Assembly: GCA_977006965.1 (NCBI GenBank) | Contig: OZ345359.1 | Coordinates: forward strand, 310,001 to 374,000 | DNA length: 64,000 nt | Reading direction: 5' to 3' | DNA from: Phymatolithon calcareum | Lineage: Eukaryota > Rhodophyta > Florideophyceae > Hapalidiales | Shown: positions 20,917 to 30,419 of the stretch, in pieces | How positions within the stretch are numbered: position 1 is the stretch's first letter | How the letters are laid out: each line of letters opens with the position of its first letter | The notes under the pieces: generated by a model | The model's input: the letters and a program-made list of their open reading frames with translations, nothing else | Database searches by the model: none | What the model was told of the DNA's origin: nothing | Position numbers and translations under genes: made by a program

Positions 20917-21516
20917 ATGTCAGCACAGTACAAGCCAAGATCTAAAATGACAGACAAGATCTTGCAAATCAAATCTCTCACATACACAAAATACGCATCA
21001 TGGTGCCGCAGACTCGTCTTCATCGGTATGCGCGATGAAACTAAGTTACATAGGCACCTCCTTCAAGACGTCCATCTTCCGGCTGGTGGCACCGCCGAGA
21101 ATAACGCCGAGTTCGGGCTCGCTAATCAAAGTGCGGTCAACGCAATTGAGCTAAGCGTCTCCGAAGAAATTCGAAGGCAAATTCGCGAGTCCAACTTCGA
21201 AACCAAAACCCTAATGGCAATTCTGGAACGAATTAAGGACATGATCAATAGCCATCCATCGAATGACCCCAGTCTCATTTACGCTAAGGTGAGAGCCCTC
21301 CGTTCGGGCCCCGGTGACAGCGTCAAGGAATATATTGAAACCCACATACAGATCCGGGACCAGCTCATTGCGGCAAACTACCAAGGCGCCGAGGTGCACG
21401 TAACCGACGTCGGATCCCGTGCCGATATCCGAATCCATGGGCCAATGCCCATGCGGCAGACATGGAACTCGAAGAAGTTGCAACCGAGTACACCACGGAT
21501 TCAGGCGATGAGGTAA
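20917..21516 (+). CDS. Copia-type Gag (intact start, frameshifted end)
   Basis: ATG-led, 199 codons. The N-terminal half matches the typical copia Gag layout: LTYTKYASWCRRLVFIGM, then a helical region ending GDSVKEYIETHIQIRDQLI (compare the S-V-x-E-Y-I-x-x-H segment of UBN2-type Gag). It loses phase near 21440-21480: the following frame (21462-21875) continues with ELEEVATEYTT. No zinc knuckle is seen in this frame. The product would have been a capsid-like protein. Confidence 0.65.
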   Translation: MSAQYKPRSKMTDKILQIKSLTYTKYASWCRRLVFIGMRDETKLHRHLLQDVHLPAGGTAENNAEFGLANQSAVNAIELSVSEEIRRQIRESNFETKTLMAILERIKDMINSHPSNDPSLIYAKVRALRSGPGDSVKEYIETHIQIRDQLIAANYQGAEVHVTDVGSRADIRIHGPMPMRQTWNSKKLQPSTPRIQAMR

Positions 21517-23197
21517 CTAAAAACGCCCTCACGGCAGCAATTGACTTTGCTTGTAACCCCTGGCATCCCACAACTCCCACTAACACAATGACTGCTGTCT
21601 ACGATATGCACACGGAAACAGCAACAAATCATAGAACGCGAAAAACACACGAAGGTCCAGTCACACTACAAATTGGCAAAGCAGCAGTAAATATTCCATC
21701 CGCAGTTGTCGTCCCGGACATTACGGAGCCTCTCTTATTCGTTAAGCAATTGACCCAGAAGAACGACGTAATATTCAAGAAAAAAATGTATATCTCACGA
21801 AAAGCAGTCAACGGCGACCAGAAGACGTCGTTGCAGAAGGGAATGAACACCAAGGTATGTACCGTCTGCCCATGAATATAAAGCATGTTACCAAGCCACA
21901 ACCCAAAGTCAATGCCACTAGGACGGTACCGAGGATGCCAACACTTGCCACAAAACGCCCAACTCCTCTCCTCCCACACCTAATGTCAGTCCCCTCCTTC
22001 ATGGTCGATCCGAAAATATTCAAAAAGCATTCCAACGACCGCTCCGCCTTGGTACAGTACCTCTGCAGATATGATCCCCATCATTACATCGTATACCATG
22101 TCACCACGAACAAAATCTGCAAGTCTCGCATCGCGGACTTCAAGGTCTACTCTCCTTACCATGACCCTTCTTCTTATGCACCTATGCCGATTTATGGAAA
22201 TAGGCATACTCTAACAGACGCTCCTCGTTCCTTTCCAGAAGCCCGAAGAGCGTACGACGCTCCCCTATGGGAACAAGGATACACTGCCCAATTCAACAAA
22301 CTTGATGAAGTTAAAGCAATCAAATGGGTTTCTCGGTCGTCTGTACCAAAGGGAAAAATCTGCCGTTTATAATCTTCTACCGCCGGAAACGAGATGAAGA
22401 TGCCAATGAGCACTATGATCTGCACGACAACTCTTCTCAAGTAGGGTCAAAGGATTCAATCCGAGTCGCTCTCTCATATGCTGCAGCGCACGACTTAATC
22501 GCGGAGCATTTGGATATCGAAAGTACTTTTCTACGCGAATGGCTAGGGCCTGACCAACAGTACTATGTTAAGCAACCGCCCCAATTTTATGGAAATTATA
22601 AATACGGCGACTCTGGCGACCTTGTCCAAAATAATAAGTACAGCACGAAGCAAAGTGTGCAGACTATTTACTGACGGCGTTTCGAAGAACCTTACATTAT
22701 GGAGCTTCACGAGAACCACGGCGGATGCCTGCACATTTATTCTTCAGCGACCGGGCACGAATCACATTGTAATATTCTTCGTCATAGTGGACGACTTTCT
22801 GGCGCTGTCCAACAATGCCGAGCTGCTAAAATCTGCTAAAAAAAGTCTCAAATCGAAGTACGCTGGTCAATATCTCGGGCCTGTCCGCAACATAGTCAAT
22901 TGGAAAGTAGTAAGAGACCTCGAAATGCACACCTTGCCCTTGAGTCAACCGGCCTACATTAAAAAATTCTATATCTTTACGATGCAACGGACGGAAAATT
23001 TGTTTCCCCGCCATACCTTTCAACGAAACTGTCCGCAGTCAAGTTCACCGATGAGCCTCTTGACCAGACAATATACCCCTACATTAATGCTGTTGGCTAT
23101 CTGCGATATCTTGCGAAACAGTCAGCCTAGAGAACGATTGAGGAAATACTACAGAGAGGGAGCCTACGATTTCCTGCAGCTAGTGAAGAGGATTTGA
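21462..23197 (+). pseudogene. Copia-type Pol, multiply frameshifted
   Basis: 21462-21875 holds the region after the protease (GPVTLQIGKAAVNIPSAVVV, then LFVKQLTQKNDVIFKKK); the catalytic Asp-Ser/Thr-Gly is not intact. 21857-22372 has the end of integrase (FKKHSNDRSALVQYL ... YHVTTNKICKSRIADF) and the start of reverse transcriptase (WEQGYTAQFNKLDEVKAIKW). 22324-22674 continues RT (FYRRKRDEDANEHYD, HLDIESTFL, YYVKQPPQF). 22565-23197 carries the catalytic VDDF at about 22788 and LSQPAYIKKF. The RNase H domain is poorly preserved. At least three frameshifts separate these parts, so it cannot be functional. Confidence 0.75.
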
Positions 23198-23322
23198 AAA
23201 TGCAATCCGCCTGGAAAAGTGAAAACTGTACTTCGTAGGACTGCGTGCTGGTTTTCGATTCGCTGTGCACACGAGCAGTTCAGGAAATTGAATGACTGGT
23301 AGCCGTAGTCGCCATTCTGCGA

Positions 23323-23712
23323 ATGTGCTTCATTTTCAAAAAAATCGGTGTGCCAAAATCTGAGATGAAACCTTATGAGACCGGAAGTCTCATTGAAAGC
23401 GACAAAAGCGATACAATCGAAAGCAGAAAGAGAAAGATACCGTACGATATAGTCGGAGCAATTCCAGTGATTTTAAGGCTTCCGAAAGTACGTCATCGTC
23501 AATTGGCGGTGAAGTGGGCGTTTGAGAGATTTCCCCCACTGAGCACGACACTACTAGAAGACAAATTTGGCGAAATCATATCAAGGCTATTGCACACGGT
23601 TGAAACGTCTTTGGCGAGATACCAGCTGACCGGAGAAGAGACCAAGAAGACCGAAGAAGCACTGGACCAGCTTCTCTTCTTTACCAGTGCCTTTTACGAG
23701 GACATGGAATAG
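23323..23712 (+). pseudogene. LINE C-terminal tail fragment
   Basis: 129 open codons whose middle (RHRQLAVKWAFERFPP) aligns with the C-terminal tail of the LINE at 41561-43462 (KHRLLAVKWFFGRFPP); the following helical stretch is also alike in length and ending. No reverse transcriptase precedes it, so this is a 5'-truncated LINE copy, as is common for such elements. AT-rich sequence with AATAAA-like words follows near 23925-23950. The frame is intact although truncated, which may be chance or recent insertion. Confidence 0.6.
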
Positions 23713-24716
23713 AAAAACAAAGGATAAGAATTGCGAGCTCGAATCGCCGCTGAGCGCATAGAGGACTCTAAGCTTTTCCCACATCCGTCCGATGTGGGTT
23801 TTTGCAGCTAGGGCCACGATATACAAGATTGCGGAAGAAGCATATATGAATGTTATACTATGCTACAAGGCTGTAGCAACTGAAACGCATATCCCTTACA
23901 ATCTAAAGAGTGTTACTGAGAGCGTTTAATAAATACTACTAAAAAAATTGAAAGCGACAAGATCGATCTGCTTGTTTTCGCCCTCCCTTGTCAACAGGAT
24001 CACGCTTATCATAACCCACGTGGTAGTTTTTGCTCCGGTAGTGTGCGGTGCCTTGAGCTAACACAGCTCTTCCGTGTTGTGAGAACAGAAGCAAAGGCAT
24101 TCATAAGGACAGTAAATCATATAACGCGTTTAGGAAGAGAACTGAACTACCGGTCAACACATAAGTGGGCATCAGCGGTAGCTGCAGACATACAAGGCTC
24201 ACTATGAAAACATTTGTCACTGCGGCGTCCGCAAATGTGAGGCCTGTGATAAGCTCTATTCGCGTCCATTTTCACTTTAAGTCATAGTGGAAGACCCGCG
24301 ATCTGTGAGCGAATCGCCCAGCAGAATCTAACCAGTGATGCCCCCCCCCGGTGTATCGGCGTATCTGCAAATTTTGAGCAGGCGTGCTGCTGTGATTCTC
24401 TGTCAACTCATAGCGTACTCTTGTTCAATCATTGCAGCCTTTCACCTCGGACATAGCGAAAACTCTACGATCCAGTGTGCAAAATGTACTGCACGTTGTC
24501 GAGGAAACAGAACATCTTATTTTACGCTTATCTGGTTGGCTTTCTCTCGACGACAAATTATTGGAATAGGATCTAACAGAACTGAGGATGATCTGCACGG
24601 GGAGAACCCCGTAGAGATACTCATATTGATCAACAAGCAGAAGTTGGCCAAGGCCAAGTTCAGTCGTTAATTTAAGGTTAACTCTTTCTGCAATGAAGAA
24701 AGGAAAGAAAGATTGA
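23713..24716. other. Interval without a supported gene
   Basis: AT-rich sequence after the LINE tail, a palindromic CCCACATCCGTCCGATGTGGG at about 23779, and a run of nine C near 24342. A plus-strand frame at 24335-24670 has no family match. The interval ends at the 3' end of the KIX gene. Confidence 0.4.
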
Positions 24717-25200
24717 CTACTCCACAGAGGCCTCGTGCTGTGCATCATCCTCTGCAGCTTGCGCATGCAACTGCACTTTCTCGAAGTCAATAATAACTTG
24801 CCCCAAACCCGCCGCATCATGTGTGTTGGAGTTTACAATTTCCGATTCAACTTGCTCAACTTGTCGAATCATTTTGGACAGTGCAGCGGCCAGGCGAAGC
24901 AGATAATTCCTGCGAGTTGCCGATTCCGCATATGCTAGTTCCTCGAAAGCAATCGCTCTCCCCTTTGCGGCCTCCTCGGGAACTTGTGGGTGATACTCTA
25001 CACCATTGGGGATTATTTCAGAAAACAGAACAAGGTGCAAAATAATTAGCTCTGTGGTAGGATCAAAGCAGAGAAAAGGTACTCCAAAAATGGATAAACT
25101 TACGCACTATCTTCGCACAGACGTGGTCGCGCACTTTGTCCCTGTCATCCTGGGTCATGTGATCTCGCCAGTCTGCAGCATCCGATGCAGAGTTCGTCAT
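24717..25200 (-). CDS. KIX-domain protein, MED15-like, two exons
   Basis: Exon 1 is 25200-25104 (ATG at 25198-25200) and exon 2 is 25051-24717. The 52-nt intron starts GTAAGTT and ends CCACAG, restoring the frame; the spliced product is 143 aa. The N-terminal half has the KIX pattern of Mediator subunit 15: DWRDHMTQDDRDKVRDHV for helix 1, then AFEELAYAESATRRNYLLRL and LSKM for helices 2 and 3. KIX domains bind activation domains, and in MED15 they link activators to Mediator. The product is far shorter than MED15, so it may be a KIX-only protein or lack more 3' exons. The C-terminus is acidic and helical. The frame is open 18 codons upstream and a pyrimidine tract plus CAG precedes it, so an additional 5' exon is possible. 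This is the most host-like gene here. Confidence 0.65.
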
Positions 25201-25500
25201 GAATATAAGCTTGCTCAGTTCTCGCGTAGTGGATCGCTGGGAAAGAGTTGCCAAAAAACAGGAGAGAAGGCTTCTTCACGGAATATATATACAGGTATTC
25301 CCAGGTCGACAAGATGCACAATCAGTATGGGGTCGATGAAACAGTACACGTGCATGCAAGGCTGTGGAGAAAATATGGATGTACCCTGATGTCAGCGCTA
25401 TGACAGCTGACAGTGGAGAGGAGAGAGAATAGCCGAAATGTTTTGAGCCGTGACCGTGGTCACGCGCAACACTTTCACGTTAGTGACAGGTCGGACTTCG

Positions 25501-25557
25501 GTAACGAGAACGCTGATGAGCTCGGATGTTCGGCTATTACATCAGCGTTCTCGCTAC
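25501..25557. repeat. Short hairpin
   Basis: Arms 25501-25518 and 25540-25557 are inverted repeats of 18 nt with one mismatch, around a 21-nt loop. A partial third copy, GAGAACGCTC, occurs near 25642. It could be a transcript hairpin or a tiny foldback; nothing in the context decides. Confidence 0.6.
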
Positions 25558-25559
25558 AT

Positions 25560-26720
25560 CTCCCCTATACAACATACGTATTAAAGCAATAGAAATCCGG
25601 GCCTTCAGATTCACTGGGTTGGTAGATTGTAATTCTTGTGACGAGAACGCTCACGCTCCATCTCAGTTTTCGTCACCAAACTTCAAATTACCTGTAGTCA
25701 CAGTATCACATCTCTACTCTACTGAATTATCCGCTGTAGTAATACATTCTTCTCTGCCTTTCCTCTTTTCTTAGTCATTGAAGAAAGCGAAAAGGTGCAC
25801 GAAATGGGAATCATGAACACAGAGTGGAATCTAAGCAGCGCGGAAAAAAGATTAATTTTAATCATTTCTGTCAGAGTGAAAATATTAAATTCTAGACACT
25901 CGGACGTGGAGCTCAATTCGCATGGAACGCATTTTCGCCCAGGAATTCGTTCCCTTTGCATGCCTGCGACATACGAATGTAAGAGACGTACAAGAGCCCT
26001 AAGTGAAAGAGAAACAAGTATCAAGAAAGTTCTGAACGATTGGATAATAATCAATTATCGTCAAGTGCACGAGAAGTTGGAGAGCATTGCACCCCCATGC
26101 CTTGGACAGGCATCATAAAGATAAAGCCACAGGCAACGAGGACATTTATTCGTCAAGCAGCTACTGCGATGCCCCAGCTTCCGTCATTAACGGTAATGCG
26201 AAACTTTTGGGGTATTGGAAAGCAATAAGCTATCATGGCGATGGAATAATCAGGATACTCGGATGTCACGTCACGCGAAAGATCTATACCCTGGCTTTGA
26301 GGAACATTTTAACTTCTACTGTCACAAATAATCCCACAAACCTCATAGGAACAATAGTTTTCAACCTTCATATTTCCGTCAAGGCCTGTCAAGAAGAGAT
26401 CTGCATCTCAACCGCACCTTGATTTCAACTCTCAACGACCAGCCAACGGACATCGAAGTCTGCACGGATGTAAGCGTTGGAGAAATACCTCACTGTATAA
26501 TCTGGAAACTAAACAAGGGCGAACATGATTCGTTAAAACGGGATATGGGATAGTGTCACGCCGCGCTGAAGAATTTCGTTGCCATAGCTTTGAGAGACGG
26601 TCTAGAGATAGTTATCAGCCCTGTAGCGATCTATGCGTTGCCTAACTGACAGCCCAATTTTTGCCACCTTTCTGATATCTCATGCAAGCCTGCACGTCCA
26701 TCATAGTGTTAATTGCAAGC
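25560..26720. other. Interval with broken coding traces only
   Basis: Frames at 25795-26118 and 26087-26422 have no family match. From about 26400 to 26650 a plus-strand peptide reads well (DIEVCTDVSVGEIPHCIIW, then CHAALKNFVAIALRDGLEIV) with a single TAG between the parts. This may be an old gene fragment into whose vicinity the gypsy element inserted. I do not recognise it. Confidence 0.35.
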
Positions 26721-27019
26721 TGCAGCTCATAGAGCAAACTTACCGTTTACTCTTCTCGCATAACGAATATGTGAGTTAAGAGCTTCCTTGGCCATACGAT
26801 ACTTCTAACGTTCGGTATCGTATTCGCACTGTGTCTAAACAGTCACAATCATCAGCATTACCAAGATAGTGTCGGTTAGGCGATCATAACGATTAGTAGA
26901 AACCGACACCCAGCATGTGAGACCACACGTGTCTTTATGGTTAGCTTCACTCATCTAGGGGTATATAAGTCGCTCCTGCACACACCTTCAGTAAAAGGAA
27001 GGCACCGCATTTTTGCACA
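26721..27019 (+). repeat. 5' LTR of the gypsy element
   Basis: 299 bp, starts TGCAG and ends GCACA. It contains a TATA box (TATATAAG at 26962-26969) and, upstream, two short inverted repeats (GTGTCGGTT/AACCGACAC; ATACGATAC/GTATCGTAT). No TGG-type tRNA primer site follows within about 50 bases; the next bases are TTGATCAATCC. Confidence 0.95.
26962..26969 (+). promoter_or_regulatory. Probable TATA box in the 5' LTR
   Basis: TATATAAG about 130 bp upstream of the gag ATG, repeated at 32195-32202 in the 3' LTR. The position and context fit the core promoter of an LTR retrotransposon. The start site itself was not determined. Confidence 0.6.
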
Positions 27020-27094
27020 TTGATCAATCCACGAAATTTACGGTCAACCACCCACAAATTCATTCTTCGAGTTTTTCTTTCGATTCACCCCGAA

Positions 27095-28456
27095 ATGCCA
27101 GATCCAGCGGATGAAGCGCCTTCTCCATCTGCATCTCAACTCTCCGGAGTGACCATCCGAACTCAAAACTCCATCACGACAAGTTTGAATTATCCAACCC
27201 TCAGCAAGAGCGACTCGGAAAGTGCTCGACGATTTTTGAGAAAGGACGATCAGTACATTACTGAAGTCGATGCCCGGCACCGTCAGATAGCTCCTGCCGA
27301 GTCAACCGAACCCGCACGTCCTGTCGCTCTAAAATTTTGCGTCGACTCGGAATGGATACTTTCCGTTCTTGCAATGGGTCTCATCAAAAGTACCGCCGGG
27401 AATAAGGTTGATTCATATGAAGCTCTCACCGACGAAGATCTTCGCGTATTTCTGGACAAGAAGGCGGATGCAAGCAAGGAGACTATCTCTCTCTCAACGC
27501 TTGATGCCGTAGTAAGCAAAACCCTCCGCATGGATATGACGGATCGCAGTGCTACCTCAAGAATGGAAGCACTATTCGTGTCCTACCACAGTTTGCTTCG
27601 ACAGCATGGTCTGAACTGGATTTTACAAGATGCGCCTAAGGTAGCTGTCCAGCATGTTTTCTCCCAAATTCGCCCCGCATCTTTACAATCCCGTCTGAAC
27701 GATGACCTCGACCTCAGTCATTACTCGTTGCGGAAAGATTTCCAAGGCTTCTTTGCCCACGCGACCAAGCTTGCCGAAGCATTCCAGTTGGTCGATGATG
27801 GACCCCGCAAGCGTCGAAACCAAGGAGAACTTCCGAATGGTTTCAACGACGGAGGTGGCGGTGGGCGTCCTCGAAATAGCGGAAGTGGCAGTAGAACTTC
27901 CCGCAATCGCTCCTCTGTGTCCGAGACCAATGTCACGACGACATCCTCATCCAAACCAAAGACGAAAAAGAATCCTCCTCCTTGCCCACATCCGGCTTGC
28001 CAGGAACGTCTACCTGAAGATGACAGACTTCATTTCATCAATGTCTGTGATTGGGCTACCAAAGAGCAGAAATCTCAGTACAAAGCTGACTATCGCAAGA
28101 AAAAGGCTGACAAAGCGGCGGCTGCAGCTGCGGCGCTAGTTGCAGACCCCATCTCTAGTCGCACTCGCTCTGAGACGGGTGAACGGAAATCCTACGGCGG
28201 CGTAAGCCGAATCGGAAATAAGAAAAACAACTGCAATGGCGCAGTACAGGCTATCTTGTCCGACGGTGAAGTTTCGTCGCACACAGTTGCCCGATTTGAT
28301 GATGGAAGCGACGAAACTTTAATTTGTCCTACTGTGGCGGAGAAAGCGGCCATGATGGGCATTGGTCGCATTCGAGCTATAAAGCCAGTTGTGTTAAAGG
28401 TGGCTCTACAAAAGGAGGACCAAACATGCGAATTCACGTTTTCACGAACATTTTAG
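27095..28456 (+). CDS. gag: Gypsy Gag and N-terminal part of protease
   Basis: The first ATG in the frame is at 27095, giving 453 codons. The N-terminal two thirds is helical capsid-like sequence. A glycine/serine/arginine-rich linker follows at about residues 245-280. Around residues 297-318 comes a zinc-binding pattern (CPHPACQ ... HFINVC) unlike a classic CCHC knuckle, followed by a lysine/alanine tract. Near residue 401 is the aspartic protease motif FDDGS. The frame stops at TAG 28454-28456, inside the protease, and continues in the same frame at 28457. Gag forms the particle and the protease cleaves Gag-Pol. The stop may be a mutation of a codon that is usually Trp in relatives, or a readthrough site. 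Confidence 0.85.
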   Translation: MPDPADEAPSPSASQLSGVTIRTQNSITTSLNYPTLSKSDSESARRFLRKDDQYITEVDARHRQIAPAESTEPARPVALKFCVDSEWILSVLAMGLIKSTAGNKVDSYEALTDEDLRVFLDKKADASKETISLSTLDAVVSKTLRMDMTDRSATSRMEALFVSYHSLLRQHGLNWILQDAPKVAVQHVFSQIRPASLQSRLNDDLDLSHYSLRKDFQGFFAHATKLAEAFQLVDDGPRKRRNQGELPNGFNDGGGGGRPRNSGSGSRTSRNRSSVSETNVTTTSSSKPKTKKNPPPCPHPACQERLPEDDRLHFINVCDWATKEQKSQYKADYRKKKADKAAAAAAALVADPISSRTRSETGERKSYGGVSRIGNKKNNCNGAVQAILSDGEVSSHTVARFDDGSDETLICPTVAEKAAMMGIGRIRAIKPVVLKVALQKEDQTCEFTFSRTF

Positions 28457-30397
28457 GTTGCAAGTACTACTCTTCAATTACGCGTTGGAAGCATGGCTTT
28501 GAAGAACATCTCTCACTTGATTGCAGATGACAAAATGACAGGAGAACCTATACTTATTGGGCGTCCAGTCTTAAAGCACCTCCGCATCGACACTTCAACG
28601 CTACTGGAGCAAAACAGAGACAATGTTGATGGCACAGACTGCGCGGAAGTTGGTAACCCAACCACGGACATGACGTCAGGTTATGTAAGTCGCTTAATGA
28701 CATCGATCACCCAGTTTGGCACGGCTCCAGACAAGACGCATGACACACCAGCATTGAAGCAAAGCTTTAATCTAGACCCTTCTCGTCCGCGAGTAAATTG
28801 CCTTGAGGCTCGCAAGGATGACGACCCTTTCCCCGATCCGGCATTGTTGGACCCAGTCGACATAGACAAGTCGGATGAAGTCATGAACGCTGTCACGGAA
28901 ATGCTACAACAAGCGAAGGATAACGGACTTAAGGACGATCATCATGACAAGCTCGCGTCAATTGTCCACGAACACATCGATGTTTTTCGTACACGGCTCT
29001 CTTCCGGACCACCAGCTGATATCCCCCCTTTGGAAATCCGACTGACACCTGATGCTGTTCCAATTAAGGCGAAACTAAGGAACTACTCTCAATCTCAGAG
29101 AGAGTTCTTGGGCACTTTTACTGACTCGTTGTGTCAGAAAGGCATGGCATATCCCAACCCTACCGCCTCTTGGGCATCCGCACCTTTACTCGTACCTAAA
29201 CCGGGGGCCGTGCAATGGCGTTTCACCGCTGACCTTCGAGGCGTTAACAAGTACACCTTGAAGCATGCATACCTAATGCCGAACCTCGAAAATGAGCTAC
29301 ACTCGCTCCAAGGCTCCACCTGCTACTCCAACTTTGACCTTTCCCACGCTTATTGGCAGCTACCATTAGCGGCCGAAAGCCAGGAATGCCAGTCTTTCGT
29401 GACTCCTGACGGAGTATTCACTCCCACACGAGTGTTACATGGCTCAACAAATACCGTGTCTCACTTGCAGTCGTCACTGTCCGCCATCTTCAACCCGATT
29501 TTTGCCAAAAATTACCTAGGATGGCTGGATGATATACTACTACATGCAGCGAATATCACGAATCTCTTGAAGTATATTGAGATATTTCTCAAGAAATGCA
29601 AGAAACATAAGCTGAAACTTCACCCGATGAAATGCATCTTGTTTGGTCGTTCGGTTCGCTGGTGTGGCAGAATCATCAATGCCAAGGGTATACGATTTGA
29701 CACGAAGCGGCTTGAGGGACTACTAAGCATGGAAACTCCAACAACAGGGGCCCATTTACAACAATTTGTCTGCGCAATGCAATGGGTTCGAACTGCTATC
29801 CCTGAATTCGCCAATCTCACCGCTGCACTTCACGAAGTCATGGAGCTCGTCTATGACCGCGCCGGTAAGCGAACGAAGGGGGCAGTCGCTAAGATACAAC
29901 TTGAGGCTGTTGGGTGGTTGGAAAAACATACCGAGCATTTTGAGCAGTGCAAAGCAGCGCTGGCCCACCAGTGCACTCTTACTTATCGCGACCCATCCAA
30001 ACGTCTATTCTTATATACCGACGCCAGCGATGGTGTTTGGTCAGGTATCATCACCCAGGTCCCCTACGCAGAGCTGTCATTGCCTCATGAAGAGCAAAAT
30101 CATGAGCCCCTCGCGTTCATGTCTGGCCGTTTTGACTCCACGCAGATGGGATGGGCGATATTGGAAAAGGAGGCGTACGCGGTTATGGCATCATGTGAGC
30201 GCATGCGCTGGCTCCTAGCAACTCCACATGGGTTCAACTTGTATACCGACCATAACAATTTGATCTTCATCTTTGATCCACTATGCCTCATACCAGACCT
30301 TTCTCTAGGATCTGTAAAGAAGGTGCTACGTTGGGCTGTCAGTTTATCGACGTTTGATTTCGTCTGCTACCACATAGCGGGTACTGACAATGTGTAG
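28457..30397 (+). CDS. pol: Gypsy Pol: end of protease, reverse transcriptase, RNase H
   Basis: In frame with Gag after one TAG. The first Met is at 28493. Residues (from 28493) run: protease end (EPILIGRPVLKHLRI), then RT with WRFTADLRGVNKYTL, FDLSHAYWQLPL and the catalytic WLDDIL at about 345, which replaces the common YVDD-type box but keeps both Asp. RNase H follows with YTDAS at about 509, LEKEAYAVM and LYTDHNNL near 583. The frame ends at TAG 30395-30397 where relatives have Trp (GTDNV-stop-ADLLGRW). It makes element cDNA inside the particle. The active-site residues I can see are intact; only the stop blocks joining to integrase. Confidence 0.9.
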   Translation, partial: VASTTLQLRVGSMALKNISHLIADDKMTGEPILIGRPVLKHLRIDTSTLLEQNRDNVDGTDCAEVGNPTTDMTSGYVSRLMTSITQFGTAPDKTHDTPALKQSFNLDPSRPRVNCLEARKDDDPFPDPALLDPVDIDKSDEVMNAVTEMLQQAKDNGLKDDHHDKLASIVHEHIDVFRTRLSSGPPADIPPLEIRLTPDAVPIKAKLRNYSQSQREFLGTFTDSLCQKGMAYPNPTASWASAPLLVPKPGAVQWRFTADLRGVNKYTLKHAYLMPNLENELHSLQGSTCYSNFDLSHAYWQLPLAAESQECQSFVTPDGVFTPTRVLHGSTNTVSHLQSSLSAIFNPIFAKNYLGWLDDILLHAANITNLLKYIEIFLKKCKKHKLKLHPMKCILFGRSVRWCGRIINAKGIRFDTKRLEGLLSMETPTTGAHLQQFVCAMQWVRTAIPEFANLTAALHEVMELVYDRAGKRTKGAVAKIQLEAVGWLEKHTEHFEQCKAALAHQCTLTYRDPSKRLFLYTDASDGVWSGIITQVPYAELSLPHEEQNHEPLAFMSGRFDSTQMGWAILEKEAYAVMASCERMRWLLATPHGFNLYTDHNNLIFIFDPLCLIPDLSLGSVKKVLRWAVSLSTFDFVCYHIAGTDNV

Positions 30398-30419
30398 GCC
30401 GATCTCCTAGGGCGATGGA

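Larger units (their letters stand above)
20917..23197 (+). mobile_element. Ty1/copia element, decayed and internally deleted
   Basis: Gag, protease-region, integrase-end and reverse-transcriptase segments occur in copia order on the plus strand, in at least four different frames. The integrase core is missing between about 21875 and 21990. I could not identify LTRs at either side, so the ends given are those of the coding remnants. It is unrelated in detail to the copia remnant at 813-4681. Confidence 0.75.

Noticed and set aside
25201-25254. Upstream start of the KIX frame at 25254
   Set aside because: The codon there is TTG. The ATG at 25198-25200 is the first usable start; an extra upstream exon remains possible.
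28454-30397. Reassigned amber codon (TAG read as Trp) as a genome-wide code change
   Set aside because: TAG also ends other frames in the window, and nonsense mutation explains the observations more simply.
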